From: Pelagadaptatus sp034112445
GTDB taxonomy: Bacteria > Pseudomonadota > Gammaproteobacteria > Pseudomonadales > Cellvibrionaceae
Reading direction: 5' to 3'
Length of the DNA: 64,000 nt
NCBI GenBank assembly: GCA_034112445.1
Contig: JAWUVI010000022.1
Coordinates: forward strand, 124,001 to 188,000
Positions 32,943-41,344 of this stretch are shown piece after piece; the first letter of the stretch is position 1; every line of letters starts with the position of its first letter. The translations under genes and the position numbers were made by a program. The notes beneath the pieces are model-generated. The model saw only the letters and a list, made by a program, of their open reading frames with translations. It was not told the DNA's origin and did not search any database.

Positions 32943-33893
32943 GTGAAAGACTCATCATGGCAGCCCGGCGCATCAATTGATGCTTTAAAAGTTCGGGCTG
33001 AGCTTTATCAAACTATCCGAGCTTTTTTTCAAGCTAGAAACATTCTGGAAATTGACGTCCCTGTTTTTGCATCAAGCACGCCAACTGACCCGTTTATCCA
33101 AGCAATTCCCGCCTCTATTTGCAGTCGTCCTTACTTTTTACAAAGCTCCCCAGAGTTTTACATGAAACGCCTACTTGCTGCCGGCAGTGGTGACATTTAC
33201 AACCTTGGAAAAGCTTTCAGGGACGAAGAAGCCGGTCGCAAGCACAACCCCGAGTTCACCATTCTGGAATGGTACCGAATGGATTTTGACGAGCACCAGC
33301 TAATAGCAGAAACCATCGAGCTAATAACTGTGATCACTCAACTAACAACTGCCACAAAAGTCAGTTATAGAGATGTTTTTGAACAAACACTTGGCATCAA
33401 CCCCCACCAAGCAACTCTGGCCACCCTGAAGTCAATCGCGAACAAACACATCAATATAGACATCAACGACAGCTCGCCGAGCACATGGTTAGATTTATTG
33501 ATGACTCATGCAATTGAGCCCACACTGAATGGCATAACCGCAATTTATGATTATCCTAGCTGTCAAGCCGCATTAGCAAAAATAACCACTACCGAAGCAG
33601 GCGATACCGTAGCGCGACGTTTTGAAATATATATCGACGACATGGAGCTGGCCAACGGCTACTGGGAACTGACCGATGCTGCCGAGCAAGAGCGACGATT
33701 CGTCAACGACACTAACACCAGAAACCAAGCCGGTATATTTTCACCCCCAGCCGATAAAAAACTTTTAGCCGCACTAGAACACGGCATGCCTTCTTGCGCA
33801 GGTGTTGCTATGGGTATAGACCGGCTATTAATGTATATAACTCAAGCCACGCACATTGATGAAGTGCTAAGCTTTTCTTTTAAACGCACCTAG
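32943..33893 (+). CDS. epmA: EF-P lysine-lysyltransferase EpmA (GenX/PoxA)
   Basis: 316 residues, a class II lysyl-tRNA synthetase-like catalytic core without the anticodon-binding domain. Motif 2 appears as FRDEEAGRKHNPEFTILEWY and motif 3 as GVAMGIDRLLMY. The enzyme attaches (R)-beta-lysine to Lys34 of EF-P. The start is GTG at 32943. It lies 30 bases behind efp. Length fits EpmA and excludes a full LysS. Confidence 0.96.
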   Translation: MKDSSWQPGASIDALKVRAELYQTIRAFFQARNILEIDVPVFASSTPTDPFIQAIPASICSRPYFLQSSPEFYMKRLLAAGSGDIYNLGKAFRDEEAGRKHNPEFTILEWYRMDFDEHQLIAETIELITVITQLTTATKVSYRDVFEQTLGINPHQATLATLKSIANKHINIDINDSSPSTWLDLLMTHAIEPTLNGITAIYDYPSCQAALAKITTTEAGDTVARRFEIYIDDMELANGYWELTDAAEQERRFVNDTNTRNQAGIFSPPADKKLLAALEHGMPSCAGVAMGIDRLLMYITQATHIDEVLSFSFKRT

Positions 33894-33906
33894 AGGAATC
33901 GATCCT

Positions 33907-34464
33907 ATGATGAAAAACAGTCACAACAATTACGGAGCCGTATCTCGCACCCTGCATTGGCTTATCGCACTATCCATTATTGGCTTAATGGCTGTCGGTT
34001 TATATATGGAAGACATGCCGAGGGATCACGCACAATTAGGGACAATCTATAACTTGCACAAAGCCAGCGGCTCTTTAGTTTTATGCTTAGTGATAATCCG
34101 AGTGCTATGGTTGGCATACAGCCCCGCTCCAGCCCTACCGGCAGCACTGTCAGAAAGAGACATGAAACTGGCAAAATTCGTGAAGCGCATGATGTACACA
34201 CTCATGTTTATCGTCCCGGCTGCAGGCATCCTTATGAGCACCTACGCAGGGAAAGTGATTAGCATATACAACTTATTTGAGCTGCCGCTGTTTGTAGAGG
34301 CCAATAAAGATATGGCAAAGATTTTCCATTCGGTACACGGATTCACCGTAAAGGTTTTATTTGTTTGCGTGATATTGCACATTGCTGGCGCAATAAAACA
34401 CCGCCGTAGCGACAATATGGATGAAGATGTGCTGCCTAGAATGGGCCTTAAAAACAAGTCCTAA
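33907..34464 (+). CDS. cytochrome b561 family protein
   Basis: 185 residues with four hydrophobic helices and His residues placed for two b-type hemes (for example LHWLIA near 17, LHKASGS, FHSVHG and ILHIAGAIKHR). These proteins pass electrons between quinol and superoxide or oxygen in the inner membrane. ATG 33907 has AGAGGAA eight bases upstream; the ATG three bases later is equally possible. It is 13 bases behind epmA but probably functionally unrelated. Confidence 0.87.
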   Translation: MMKNSHNNYGAVSRTLHWLIALSIIGLMAVGLYMEDMPRDHAQLGTIYNLHKASGSLVLCLVIIRVLWLAYSPAPALPAALSERDMKLAKFVKRMMYTLMFIVPAAGILMSTYAGKVISIYNLFELPLFVEANKDMAKIFHSVHGFTVKVLFVCVILHIAGAIKHRRSDNMDEDVLPRMGLKNKS

Positions 34465-34482
34465 GCAATCTCTAAACAACGC

Positions 34483-35700
34483 CTAAACAGTCTCTCCATC
34501 TCTATCGCGAAAACCGATCAAGTACAAAATGGCATCCAATCCTAAGTTAGAAATAGACTGCTCAGCGGATGCCTTTACCAACGGCTTGGCGCGAAATGCA
34601 ATACCCAAACCAGCAACACTCAGCATGGGTAAATCGTTCGCACCATCGCCAACGGCAATAACCTGCTCCAAAGAAATATTTTCTCTAGCCGCCAACTCTT
34701 TTAACAATTCTGCCTTACGAGCACCATCGACAACCACTCCTGAAACATTGCCGGTCACTTTACCGTTTTCGATTTCCAGCTCATTGGCATAAACGTAATC
34801 AATGCCTAATTTCGTTTTTAAATACTCACCAAAATAATTAAAGCCTCCAGATAATATTGCCGTTTTATACCCCAACTGCTTTAAAGTATTGATGAGCTTT
34901 TCTGCGCCTTCTGTCACAGGTAATTGTTTGGCTATATCCGCCAATACGCTTTCATCCAAACCTTTTAATAACGCCATACGCCGCGCAAAACTCTCTTTAA
35001 AATCAATCTCGCCACTCATGGCGGCTTCAGTAATTTCCGCCACTTGCTGACCTACGCCGGCAGCTTTCGCCAGCTCATCAATAACTTCAGCCTCAATTAA
35101 GGTAGAGTCCATATCAAAGCACACCAGACGACGATTGCGGCGAAACAGGTTGTCCTCCTGAAAGGCAATATCGACATCTAACTCGGCTGATAACTCCATA
35201 AAATGAGCCCTCAACTTCCCTATATCTTGCGGCGTCCCACGCGCTGAAAACTCAACACAAGCTTTAGATTTCTCAATACAATCAGCCAGCCCGACACGAC
35301 CAGACAAACGATTGATATTATCAATATTCAAGCTGTGCTCCGCGGCTATAGCGGTAACTCGAGAGATTTGCTTGGCGGTAATACGCCGCGCCAGCAACGT
35401 AACAATATGACGATCTTTCCCTTGCTGGCGAACCCAATGCGCGTATTCTTCTTCTTTAATCGGCTCAAATCGAACCTGCATATCCAACTCATGCACCCGA
35501 AACAAAACATCTTTCAATACCGGTGAAGACTCATATTCTTCTGGCACTTCCACCAGTAAACCAAGGGCCAAATTCTCATGAATCACCGCTTGACCTATAT
35601 CCAAAATATTCACTTCATATTGAGCTAAAATTTCGGTTATCGCCGAAGTGACTCCGGGCTTATCTGAGCCGGAAATATTAATCAGTATAATTTCTTTCAC
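34483..35700 (-). CDS. serB: phosphoserine phosphatase SerB with N-terminal ACT domains
   Basis: 405 residues. The N-terminal half has tandem ACT-like folds (ISGSDKPGVTSAITEIL at the start) that often bind serine. The C-terminal HAD phosphatase has motif I DMDSTLIEAEV, motif II in ILSGGFNYF, and motif III GDGANDLPML. The enzyme makes L-serine from phosphoserine. Length matches the Pseudomonas form, longer than E. coli SerB. It is divergent from a YtjB/Smp-like gene, as serB is in enterobacteria. Confidence 0.95.
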   Translation of the reverse strand: MKEIILINISGSDKPGVTSAITEILAQYEVNILDIGQAVIHENLALGLLVEVPEEYESSPVLKDVLFRVHELDMQVRFEPIKEEEYAHWVRQQGKDRHIVTLLARRITAKQISRVTAIAAEHSLNIDNINRLSGRVGLADCIEKSKACVEFSARGTPQDIGKLRAHFMELSAELDVDIAFQEDNLFRRNRRLVCFDMDSTLIEAEVIDELAKAAGVGQQVAEITEAAMSGEIDFKESFARRMALLKGLDESVLADIAKQLPVTEGAEKLINTLKQLGYKTAILSGGFNYFGEYLKTKLGIDYVYANELEIENGKVTGNVSGVVVDGARKAELLKELAARENISLEQVIAVGDGANDLPMLSVAGLGIAFRAKPLVKASAEQSISNLGLDAILYLIGFRDRDGETV

Positions 35701-35836
35701 AGGAATTCTCGTACCGCTGGTTATTGAAAAATGAGTTAACAGGGATTATAGCTTTACTCACTACTGAGACTGAAATACTCTCTCGCTTTATTTAAAATTA
35801 ATGTTTGTTTTTGATCAATTTATCCTAGAGAGCTCA

Positions 35837-36985
35837 ATGAATCTTCAGACAACCCTTGCTTCTTTGCGCTCACCGCTCTTTATGATTTCAGCCACGGCCT
35901 TGGCTGTATTGCTATTAATTACCACGATTCACTCAAATCAACAGCAACAACTTCTGAATATCCGTACGTCACACTATGGAAACTCATTAGCCGAACAGGC
36001 AGCTAGCCAAGCCGCCAATGCCACCCTCACCAATGATCGAGTTAGCCTGCAAATCACCCTGAAAGATATTGTGGCCAACCCCGACATATTTAGCGCCACC
36101 ATTCATGATGTAGACAACCGTTTATTGGTGCAAGCTGGCGACTCCCCCACTAACGGCGGCTACAGTAGCGACAACAGCGCCAACTATACAGCCCCCATAA
36201 CCCTGCATGACAGCATTGCCGGCTACCTAACCGTAACCGTAGACACACAATCCATATACCAAAACCTTGATAACGTTTGGATAACAGGTTTAATTGCTGT
36301 CTGCCTATTATTAATTGGCTTCAGCTTTACCAGCCATCATACCCACACAAAAGTTAGACCCCGCTCCTCCGATAACAATAGAGCTAACGAACTAGCCCCT
36401 TCACATAGAGCAGACAGCGTAGACGTCAACACTTGCGAAGCAACCTTGATGTTGCACACCTGTAATATTGAAGCCCTGAGGAAGAAAATTAACTCCTCCC
36501 TTAAACAAAAACTCTACGCTGAGTTAGCGCAAAAACTGGATGGGATCAACATGCTCTATTGCGGCAAACTAGAGTCCGCCAGTGAAGACTGGCTGAGCAT
36601 TAAATATTCAGGAACAGATACCGTCGATGCGGCTTTTCGAGCAACCTGCGCCGCCCTTCTGCTTATTAAATTACTGCAGGAGTCTGCCTCAGCCTTACAA
36701 CTAGAATTCAACGGCGCCGTCTTTATTCGCGACCAAAAACCACAGCTCAGTAATTTTCTGGAAAACTCCAAAATTAATCGCCGTCTTCAAAACAGCCTCA
36801 CCAAGCAACCTGCTAACACAATACTATTACATGATGAGAGCTGTACCAGCGATTCACTTTCCCAGAGAATATCCACTTGCGAAAGCAATGAGACTCAGTG
36901 GCTAACCGTAACGGGCTTGCAAACCGGTTATGACAGCTTACTCGAGAAGCAAGCTCTGCAATTACAACGAATGTTACAAGCCTAA
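35837..36985 (+). CDS. two-TM membrane protein, Smp/YtjB-like with a cyclase-like cytoplasmic domain
   Basis: 382 residues from ATG 35837, which has AGAGAG upstream; an ATG at 35801 lacks a ribosome binding site. TM helices lie near 15-35 and 137-155, flanking a periplasmic domain of about 100 residues. The cytoplasmic part (about 190-380) follows the order of a class III nucleotide cyclase fold (KLYAELAQKLDG..., then DAAFRATCAALLLIKLL) but shows no obvious metal-binding Asp pair. Divergence from serB matches the E. coli smp arrangement. The cyclase resemblance is a low-certainty inference. Confidence 0.68.
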   Translation: MNLQTTLASLRSPLFMISATALAVLLLITTIHSNQQQQLLNIRTSHYGNSLAEQAASQAANATLTNDRVSLQITLKDIVANPDIFSATIHDVDNRLLVQAGDSPTNGGYSSDNSANYTAPITLHDSIAGYLTVTVDTQSIYQNLDNVWITGLIAVCLLLIGFSFTSHHTHTKVRPRSSDNNRANELAPSHRADSVDVNTCEATLMLHTCNIEALRKKINSSLKQKLYAELAQKLDGINMLYCGKLESASEDWLSIKYSGTDTVDAAFRATCAALLLIKLLQESASALQLEFNGAVFIRDQKPQLSNFLENSKINRRLQNSLTKQPANTILLHDESCTSDSLSQRISTCESNETQWLTVTGLQTGYDSLLEKQALQLQRMLQA

Positions 36986-37041
36986 GCCCTTAACTATACT
37001 CCCGCCCAAAGACCACCAGACTCTTCATAAGCTCTACCGAG

Positions 37042-37071
37042 CATTACCTTTACGTTAACGTAAAGGTAATG
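37042..37071. promoter_or_regulatory. Perfect 30-bp palindrome, likely LiuR operator
   Basis: Arms CATTACCTTTACGTT and its exact complement AACGTAAAGGTAATG meet at 37056/37057. The inner TTTACGT..ACGTAAA core resembles LiuR (MerR-family) operators as I recall them. It lies 79 bases before the liuR ATG and upstream of the whole leucine/isovalerate operon, so autoregulation is likely. Confidence 0.8.
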
Positions 37072-37149
37072 TACTATCCATCACCTGTTTACCCGCTACA
37101 CTTGAAACTCATCCGCTCGACGGTGAAAGATTTATACAGGCGCATAGCA

Positions 37150-37548
37150 ATGACCTCTTACAGCATTTCTGACCTTGCTAAAGAATTTGACATCACCACT
37201 CGTACAATTCGTTTTTATGAAGATAAAGGTCTGCTCAGCCCTAGCCGTAAAGGCCAAGTTCGTATTTATACCAGCGCCGATCGCACCAACCTAAAGCTTA
37301 TATTGCGCGGTAAGCGCTTGGGATTCTCACTGGACCAAAGTCGTGAAATCATCAACATGTACGACCCATCCCAAAATAATTCAGAGCAACTAAATACCTT
37401 AATCCACAGTATTCGCGACAAGCGTGATCAACTCGAATGCCAGCTTCACGATATCGAAATCATGATGCTTGATTTACAGGAATCAGAAGAACGCTGCCGT
37501 GCGGCCCTAAGCAAGACTGCCAACAGCCCAGCAGAATCCACCAACTAG
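37150..37548 (+). CDS. liuR: MerR-family regulator LiuR
   Basis: 132 residues from ATG 37150, where the MerR winged-helix begins (YSISDLAKEFDITTRTIRFYEDKGLLSPSR). A longer frame opens at 37069 but its extra residues overlap the operator region. The helix-turn-helix is followed by a coiled-coil dimerisation helix (about 85-120). LiuR regulates leucine and isovalerate degradation, and the whole liuABCDE set follows, so the name rests on both sequence type and context. Confidence 0.9.
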   Translation: MTSYSISDLAKEFDITTRTIRFYEDKGLLSPSRKGQVRIYTSADRTNLKLILRGKRLGFSLDQSREIINMYDPSQNNSEQLNTLIHSIRDKRDQLECQLHDIEIMMLDLQESEERCRAALSKTANSPAESTN

Positions 37549-37591
37549 ATTTTACAGCCTAATTACAACGACTTATCACGGGAGATATACC

Positions 37592-38761
37592 ATGAATACC
37601 ACTTACCCAACACTTAACTTTGATCTTGGCGAAGATATCGACATGCTACGCGACAGCGTTTATCAATTCTCTCAAGCCGAGCTTGCTCCAAGAGCCGAAC
37701 AAATTGATAAAGACAATGAATTCCCTATGGATATGTGGCGTAAGTTCGGTGATATGGGTCTACTGGGCATGACCGTAGCGGAAGAGTATGGCGGAACCAA
37801 CATGGGCTATCTAGCACACACCGTAGCCATGGAAGAAATTTCCCGCGCATCGGCTTCTGTAGGCCTTTCTTATGGCGCGCATTCAAATCTGTGCGTAAAC
37901 CAAATTCATAAAAACGGCACTCACGAACAAAAAATAAAATACCTACCAAAACTGTGTTCTGGCGAGCACATTGGGGCGCTGGCTATGTCTGAGCCTAACG
38001 CTGGTAGCGATGTGGTGAGTATGAAATTACGCGCCGAAAAACAAGGCGATCAGTACATTCTAAATGGCAACAAAATGTGGATAACCAATGGCCCCGATGC
38101 TCATACGTACGTCATTTACGCCAAAACCAATATAGAAAAAGGCGCCTGGGGTATGACCGCGTTTATTGTTGAGCGTGACTACCCTGGCTTTTCTCGCCAC
38201 CAAAAGCTCGATAAATTGGGGATGCGTGGTTCAAATACGTGTGAGCTAGTTTTCCAAGATTGTCCTGTTCCAGCTGAAAACATTCTGGGCAAAGAGGGCG
38301 AAGGCGTTAAAGTTTTAATGAGCGGCTTGGATTACGAGCGCACGGTTTTATCCGGCGGCCCACTTGGCATTATGCAGGCCTGTTTAGACATCACGGTTCC
38401 CTATGTTCACGACCGCAAACAATTCGGCCAATCCATTGGCGAATTCCAATTGATGCAAGGCAAACTGGCTGACATGTACACCGAGTTAAACGCCTCTCGC
38501 GCTTACTTATACGCTGTTGCCAAGGCCTGTGACAGAGGCCAAGAAAGCCGGAAAGATGCTGCAGCCGTGATTTTGTATACGGCCGAACGTGCCACCCAAA
38601 TGGCCCTACAAGCCATTCAGGCTCTTGGCGGCAACGGTTACATCAATGAGTTTCCAACGGGCCGATTATTACGCGATGCCAAGCTGTATGAAATTGGTGC
38701 CGGCACCAGTGAAATTCGCCGCATGTTAATTGGTCGTGAGCTGTTTAACGAAACCAAATGA
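37592..38761 (+). CDS. liuA: isovaleryl-CoA dehydrogenase LiuA
   Basis: 389 residues. Oxidises isovaleryl-CoA to 3-methylcrotonyl-CoA. Signatures are LAMSEPNAGSDVVSMKL, KMWITNGPDA and YEIGAGTSEIRRMLIGREL. The catalytic Glu lies in GLDYERTVLSGGPLG (near 251), the placement known for isovaleryl-CoA dehydrogenase. It begins the catabolic part of the liu operon, 43 bases behind liuR. Confidence 0.96.
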   Translation: MNTTYPTLNFDLGEDIDMLRDSVYQFSQAELAPRAEQIDKDNEFPMDMWRKFGDMGLLGMTVAEEYGGTNMGYLAHTVAMEEISRASASVGLSYGAHSNLCVNQIHKNGTHEQKIKYLPKLCSGEHIGALAMSEPNAGSDVVSMKLRAEKQGDQYILNGNKMWITNGPDAHTYVIYAKTNIEKGAWGMTAFIVERDYPGFSRHQKLDKLGMRGSNTCELVFQDCPVPAENILGKEGEGVKVLMSGLDYERTVLSGGPLGIMQACLDITVPYVHDRKQFGQSIGEFQLMQGKLADMYTELNASRAYLYAVAKACDRGQESRKDAAAVILYTAERATQMALQAIQALGGNGYINEFPTGRLLRDAKLYEIGAGTSEIRRMLIGRELFNETK

Positions 38762-38804
38762 ATTCGGTCTGGCTTGAGATAACTGACCAGATGAAGCTAT
38801 AGGC

Positions 38805-38865
38805 AGATTGAAACAACAGATAGACTGAAACAATAGATAGATTGAAACAACCGACAGGGTGAAAT
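38805..38865. repeat. Tandem array of 17-bp units between liuA and liuB
   Basis: Three contiguous copies: AGATTGAAACAACAGAT (38805-38821), AGACTGAAACAATAGAT (38822-38838) and AGATTGAAACAACCGAC (38839-38855). A truncated fourth unit AGGGTGAAAT runs into the liuB start and supplies its ribosome binding site (AGGGTG). No spacers, so not CRISPR. Confidence 0.85.
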
Positions 38866-40473
38866 ATGGCCATTTTAACAACCAAAATAAACACTCGCAC
38901 TGATGACTTCGCGACTAATGCGCAGCACATGCAAGCCCAAGTTGATGATTTAAAAAGTAAGCTAGAAACAATCAAGCAGGGCGGCGGCGCCAAAGCTTGC
39001 GATCGTCATATCTCACGCGGCAAGCTTTTACCTAGAGATCGAGTGGCGGCACTACTCGATCCAGGTTCACCATTCTTAGAGCTGTCTCAACTAGCCGCCA
39101 TGGATGTCTATGGTGAAGATGTAAATTGCGCAGGGATCATTACCGGTGTCGGCCGAGTGAACGGTCAAGAGTGTATGATCGTTGCCAATGACGCCACGGT
39201 AAAAGGCGGTACTTATTATCCGTTGACCGTAAAGAAGCACCTGCGTGCTCAGACCATTGCTCAAGAGAATAATCTGCCTTGTATTTATTTGGTTGATTCC
39301 GGTGGCGCCAACCTGCCACGCCAAGATGAAGTATTCCCAGACCGTGATCATTTCGGCCATATATTTTTTAATCAAGCCAACATGTCGGCTCGCAACATTC
39401 CGCAAATAGCCGTCGTAATGGGCTCATGTACTGCCGGTGGGGCCTATGTTCCCGCTATGGCTGACGAATCCATTATCGTGAAAGGTACTGGCACAATTTT
39501 TCTGGGCGGGCCCCCACTAGTAAAAGCCGCCACAGGTGAAGTGGTTAGCGCAGAAGAATTGGGTGGCGCAGAAGTACACTGTCGTACCTCTGGCGTTGCC
39601 GATCATTTTGCTCAAAATGACCATCACGCATTGCAACTAGCCCGCGATGCCATATCCCGCCTTAATCGCACCAAGCCTGTAACGATGGACATTAAGGCGT
39701 CAGTGGAGCCACTTTATAACAGCCGCGAAATCTATGGCATCATCCCTAAAGATACGCGTCAGCCTTACGATGTCCGCGAGGTTATCGCTCGCACCGTTGA
39801 CGGCTCTGAATTTGATGAGTTTAAAGCCTTATACGGCTCAACCTTAATTTGTGGATTTGCCCGCATCTATGGCTACCCCGTTGGCATTGTCGCCAACAAC
39901 GGAATTTTATTTGGTGAGTCCGCCCAAAAAGGCGCACATTTCATTGAGCTGTGCGCTCAGCGAAAAATACCTCTCGTGTTTTTACAAAATATCACTGGTT
40001 TTATGGTGGGCAAGCAGTACGAGCACGGCGGTATTGCCAAACACGGCGCTAAAATGGTCACCGCTGTCGCAACGGCTAAGGTACCTAAATTCACAATTTT
40101 GATCGGGGGATCATTTGGTGCTGGAAACTACGGTATGTGCGGTCGCGCTTACGACCCTCGCTTTATGTTTATGTGGCCCAATGCTCGAATCTCAGTTATG
40201 GGAGGCGAACAAGCCGCAGGCGTTTTAGCGCAAGTAAAACGCGATCAAAAGACCAAATCTGGTGAAGAATGGAGTGAGCAGGAGGAGGCTGATTTTAAAC
40301 AGCCCGTTATCGACACTTATGAGAAACAGGGTCACCCCTATTTTGCCTCAGCTCGTATTTGGGACGATGGCGTGATTGATCCCGCTGACACAAGAATGGT
40401 GCTAGGCCTGTCACTCTCGGCCAGCCTTAATAAAGAAATCGAAGACACCCAGTTTGGCGTGTTCAGAATGTAG
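38866..40473 (+). CDS. liuB: methylcrotonyl-CoA carboxylase carboxyltransferase subunit LiuB
   Basis: 535 residues, the acyl-CoA carboxyltransferase beta subunit. Two crotonase-like halves are visible: SGGANLPRQDEVFPDRDHFGHIFFNQANMS in the first (only short parts quoted: SGGANLPRQ, FPDRDHFG) and GGSFGAGNYGMCGRAYDPRF in the second. It moves the carboxyl group from biotin to 3-methylcrotonyl-CoA. The ribosome binding site AGGGTG sits in the last unit of a tandem array. Its partner is LiuD two genes on. Confidence 0.96.
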   Translation: MAILTTKINTRTDDFATNAQHMQAQVDDLKSKLETIKQGGGAKACDRHISRGKLLPRDRVAALLDPGSPFLELSQLAAMDVYGEDVNCAGIITGVGRVNGQECMIVANDATVKGGTYYPLTVKKHLRAQTIAQENNLPCIYLVDSGGANLPRQDEVFPDRDHFGHIFFNQANMSARNIPQIAVVMGSCTAGGAYVPAMADESIIVKGTGTIFLGGPPLVKAATGEVVSAEELGGAEVHCRTSGVADHFAQNDHHALQLARDAISRLNRTKPVTMDIKASVEPLYNSREIYGIIPKDTRQPYDVREVIARTVDGSEFDEFKALYGSTLICGFARIYGYPVGIVANNGILFGESAQKGAHFIELCAQRKIPLVFLQNITGFMVGKQYEHGGIAKHGAKMVTAVATAKVPKFTILIGGSFGAGNYGMCGRAYDPRFMFMWPNARISVMGGEQAAGVLAQVKRDQKTKSGEEWSEQEEADFKQPVIDTYEKQGHPYFASARIWDDGVIDPADTRMVLGLSLSASLNKEIEDTQFGVFRM

Positions 40474-40482
40474 GTGCTCATT

Positions 40483-41319
40483 ATGTCTGAAGATTATTCA
40501 ACCCAAACGACTCTAGAAAAAACCGTTGTCACCACTACCGTTGTTACCACTATAGATCAACGGGGTGTGGCAACCATCTGCATGAATAACCCGCTTAAGC
40601 ATAATGCTTTTGATGACGCCATTATTGCGGAACTAACCGAGGCGTTTAATCGTGTAGCAAACGATGTGTCGGTTCGAGTCGTGGTTCTCGCCTCAGAAGG
40701 CAAAAGCTTCTCAGCTGGGGCAGATTTAAATTGGATGAAGCGTATGGCGGGATATAGCCGAGAAGAAAACCTGCGCGACGCTCAAGCCCTAGCCGAAATG
40801 TTACGCGTGTTAAATTTTATGCCCAAACCCACTATCGCTCGAGTCCAAGGCGCCGCCTTTGGTGGCGCCGTTGGCTTAGTCAGTTGTTGCGATATAGCCA
40901 TAGCGGCGCCTCAGGCAAGCTTCTGCTTAAGTGAAGTCAAAATTGGTTTAGCCCCTGCCACCATAAGCCCTTATGTTGTCGCTGCCATTGGTCAACGGTC
41001 TTCACGACGTTACTTTATGACCGCCGAAAGATTTAACGCCAATACCGCTTTAGAACTTGGCCTGGTGAGCGGCGTAGTGGATACCGAGGGCTTAGACGGT
41101 GAAATAGACAATCTAGTAACCCAACTGTTAGGCAATAGCCCAGCCGCTATTGAAGCCTCAAAACAGCTAATATTTGACGTATCCCATAAAACCATCGACG
41201 CCGACCTAATTAACGACACCTGCCAATGCATTGCCGACATTCGAGTTTCGATCGAAGGCCAAGAAGGTCTAACCGCCTTTTTAGAGAAACGTCCGGCCGC
41301 ATGGACAGAAGTAATTTAA
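40483..41319 (+). CDS. liuC: methylglutaconyl-CoA hydratase LiuC
   Basis: 278 residues, crotonase fold. Hydrates 3-methylglutaconyl-CoA to HMG-CoA. The oxyanion segments are FSAGADLNWMK near 80 and QGAAFGGAVGLVSCCDIA near 125, then LSEVKIGLAPATISPYV. ATG 40483 is chosen over a GTG nine bases earlier that touches the liuB stop; TAGGTG lies upstream of the ATG. A Thr/Val-rich N-terminal stretch precedes the crotonase core. Confidence 0.94.
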   Translation: MSEDYSTQTTLEKTVVTTTVVTTIDQRGVATICMNNPLKHNAFDDAIIAELTEAFNRVANDVSVRVVVLASEGKSFSAGADLNWMKRMAGYSREENLRDAQALAEMLRVLNFMPKPTIARVQGAAFGGAVGLVSCCDIAIAAPQASFCLSEVKIGLAPATISPYVVAAIGQRSSRRYFMTAERFNANTALELGLVSGVVDTEGLDGEIDNLVTQLLGNSPAAIEASKQLIFDVSHKTIDADLINDTCQCIADIRVSIEGQEGLTAFLEKRPAAWTEVI

Positions 41320-41344
41320 CTCATTTTCAGAAGGAACAGACATC

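Noticed and set aside
37069..37149. N-terminal extension of LiuR by 27 residues
   Set aside because: It would begin inside the operator palindrome, and the MerR fold starts only after ATG 37150.
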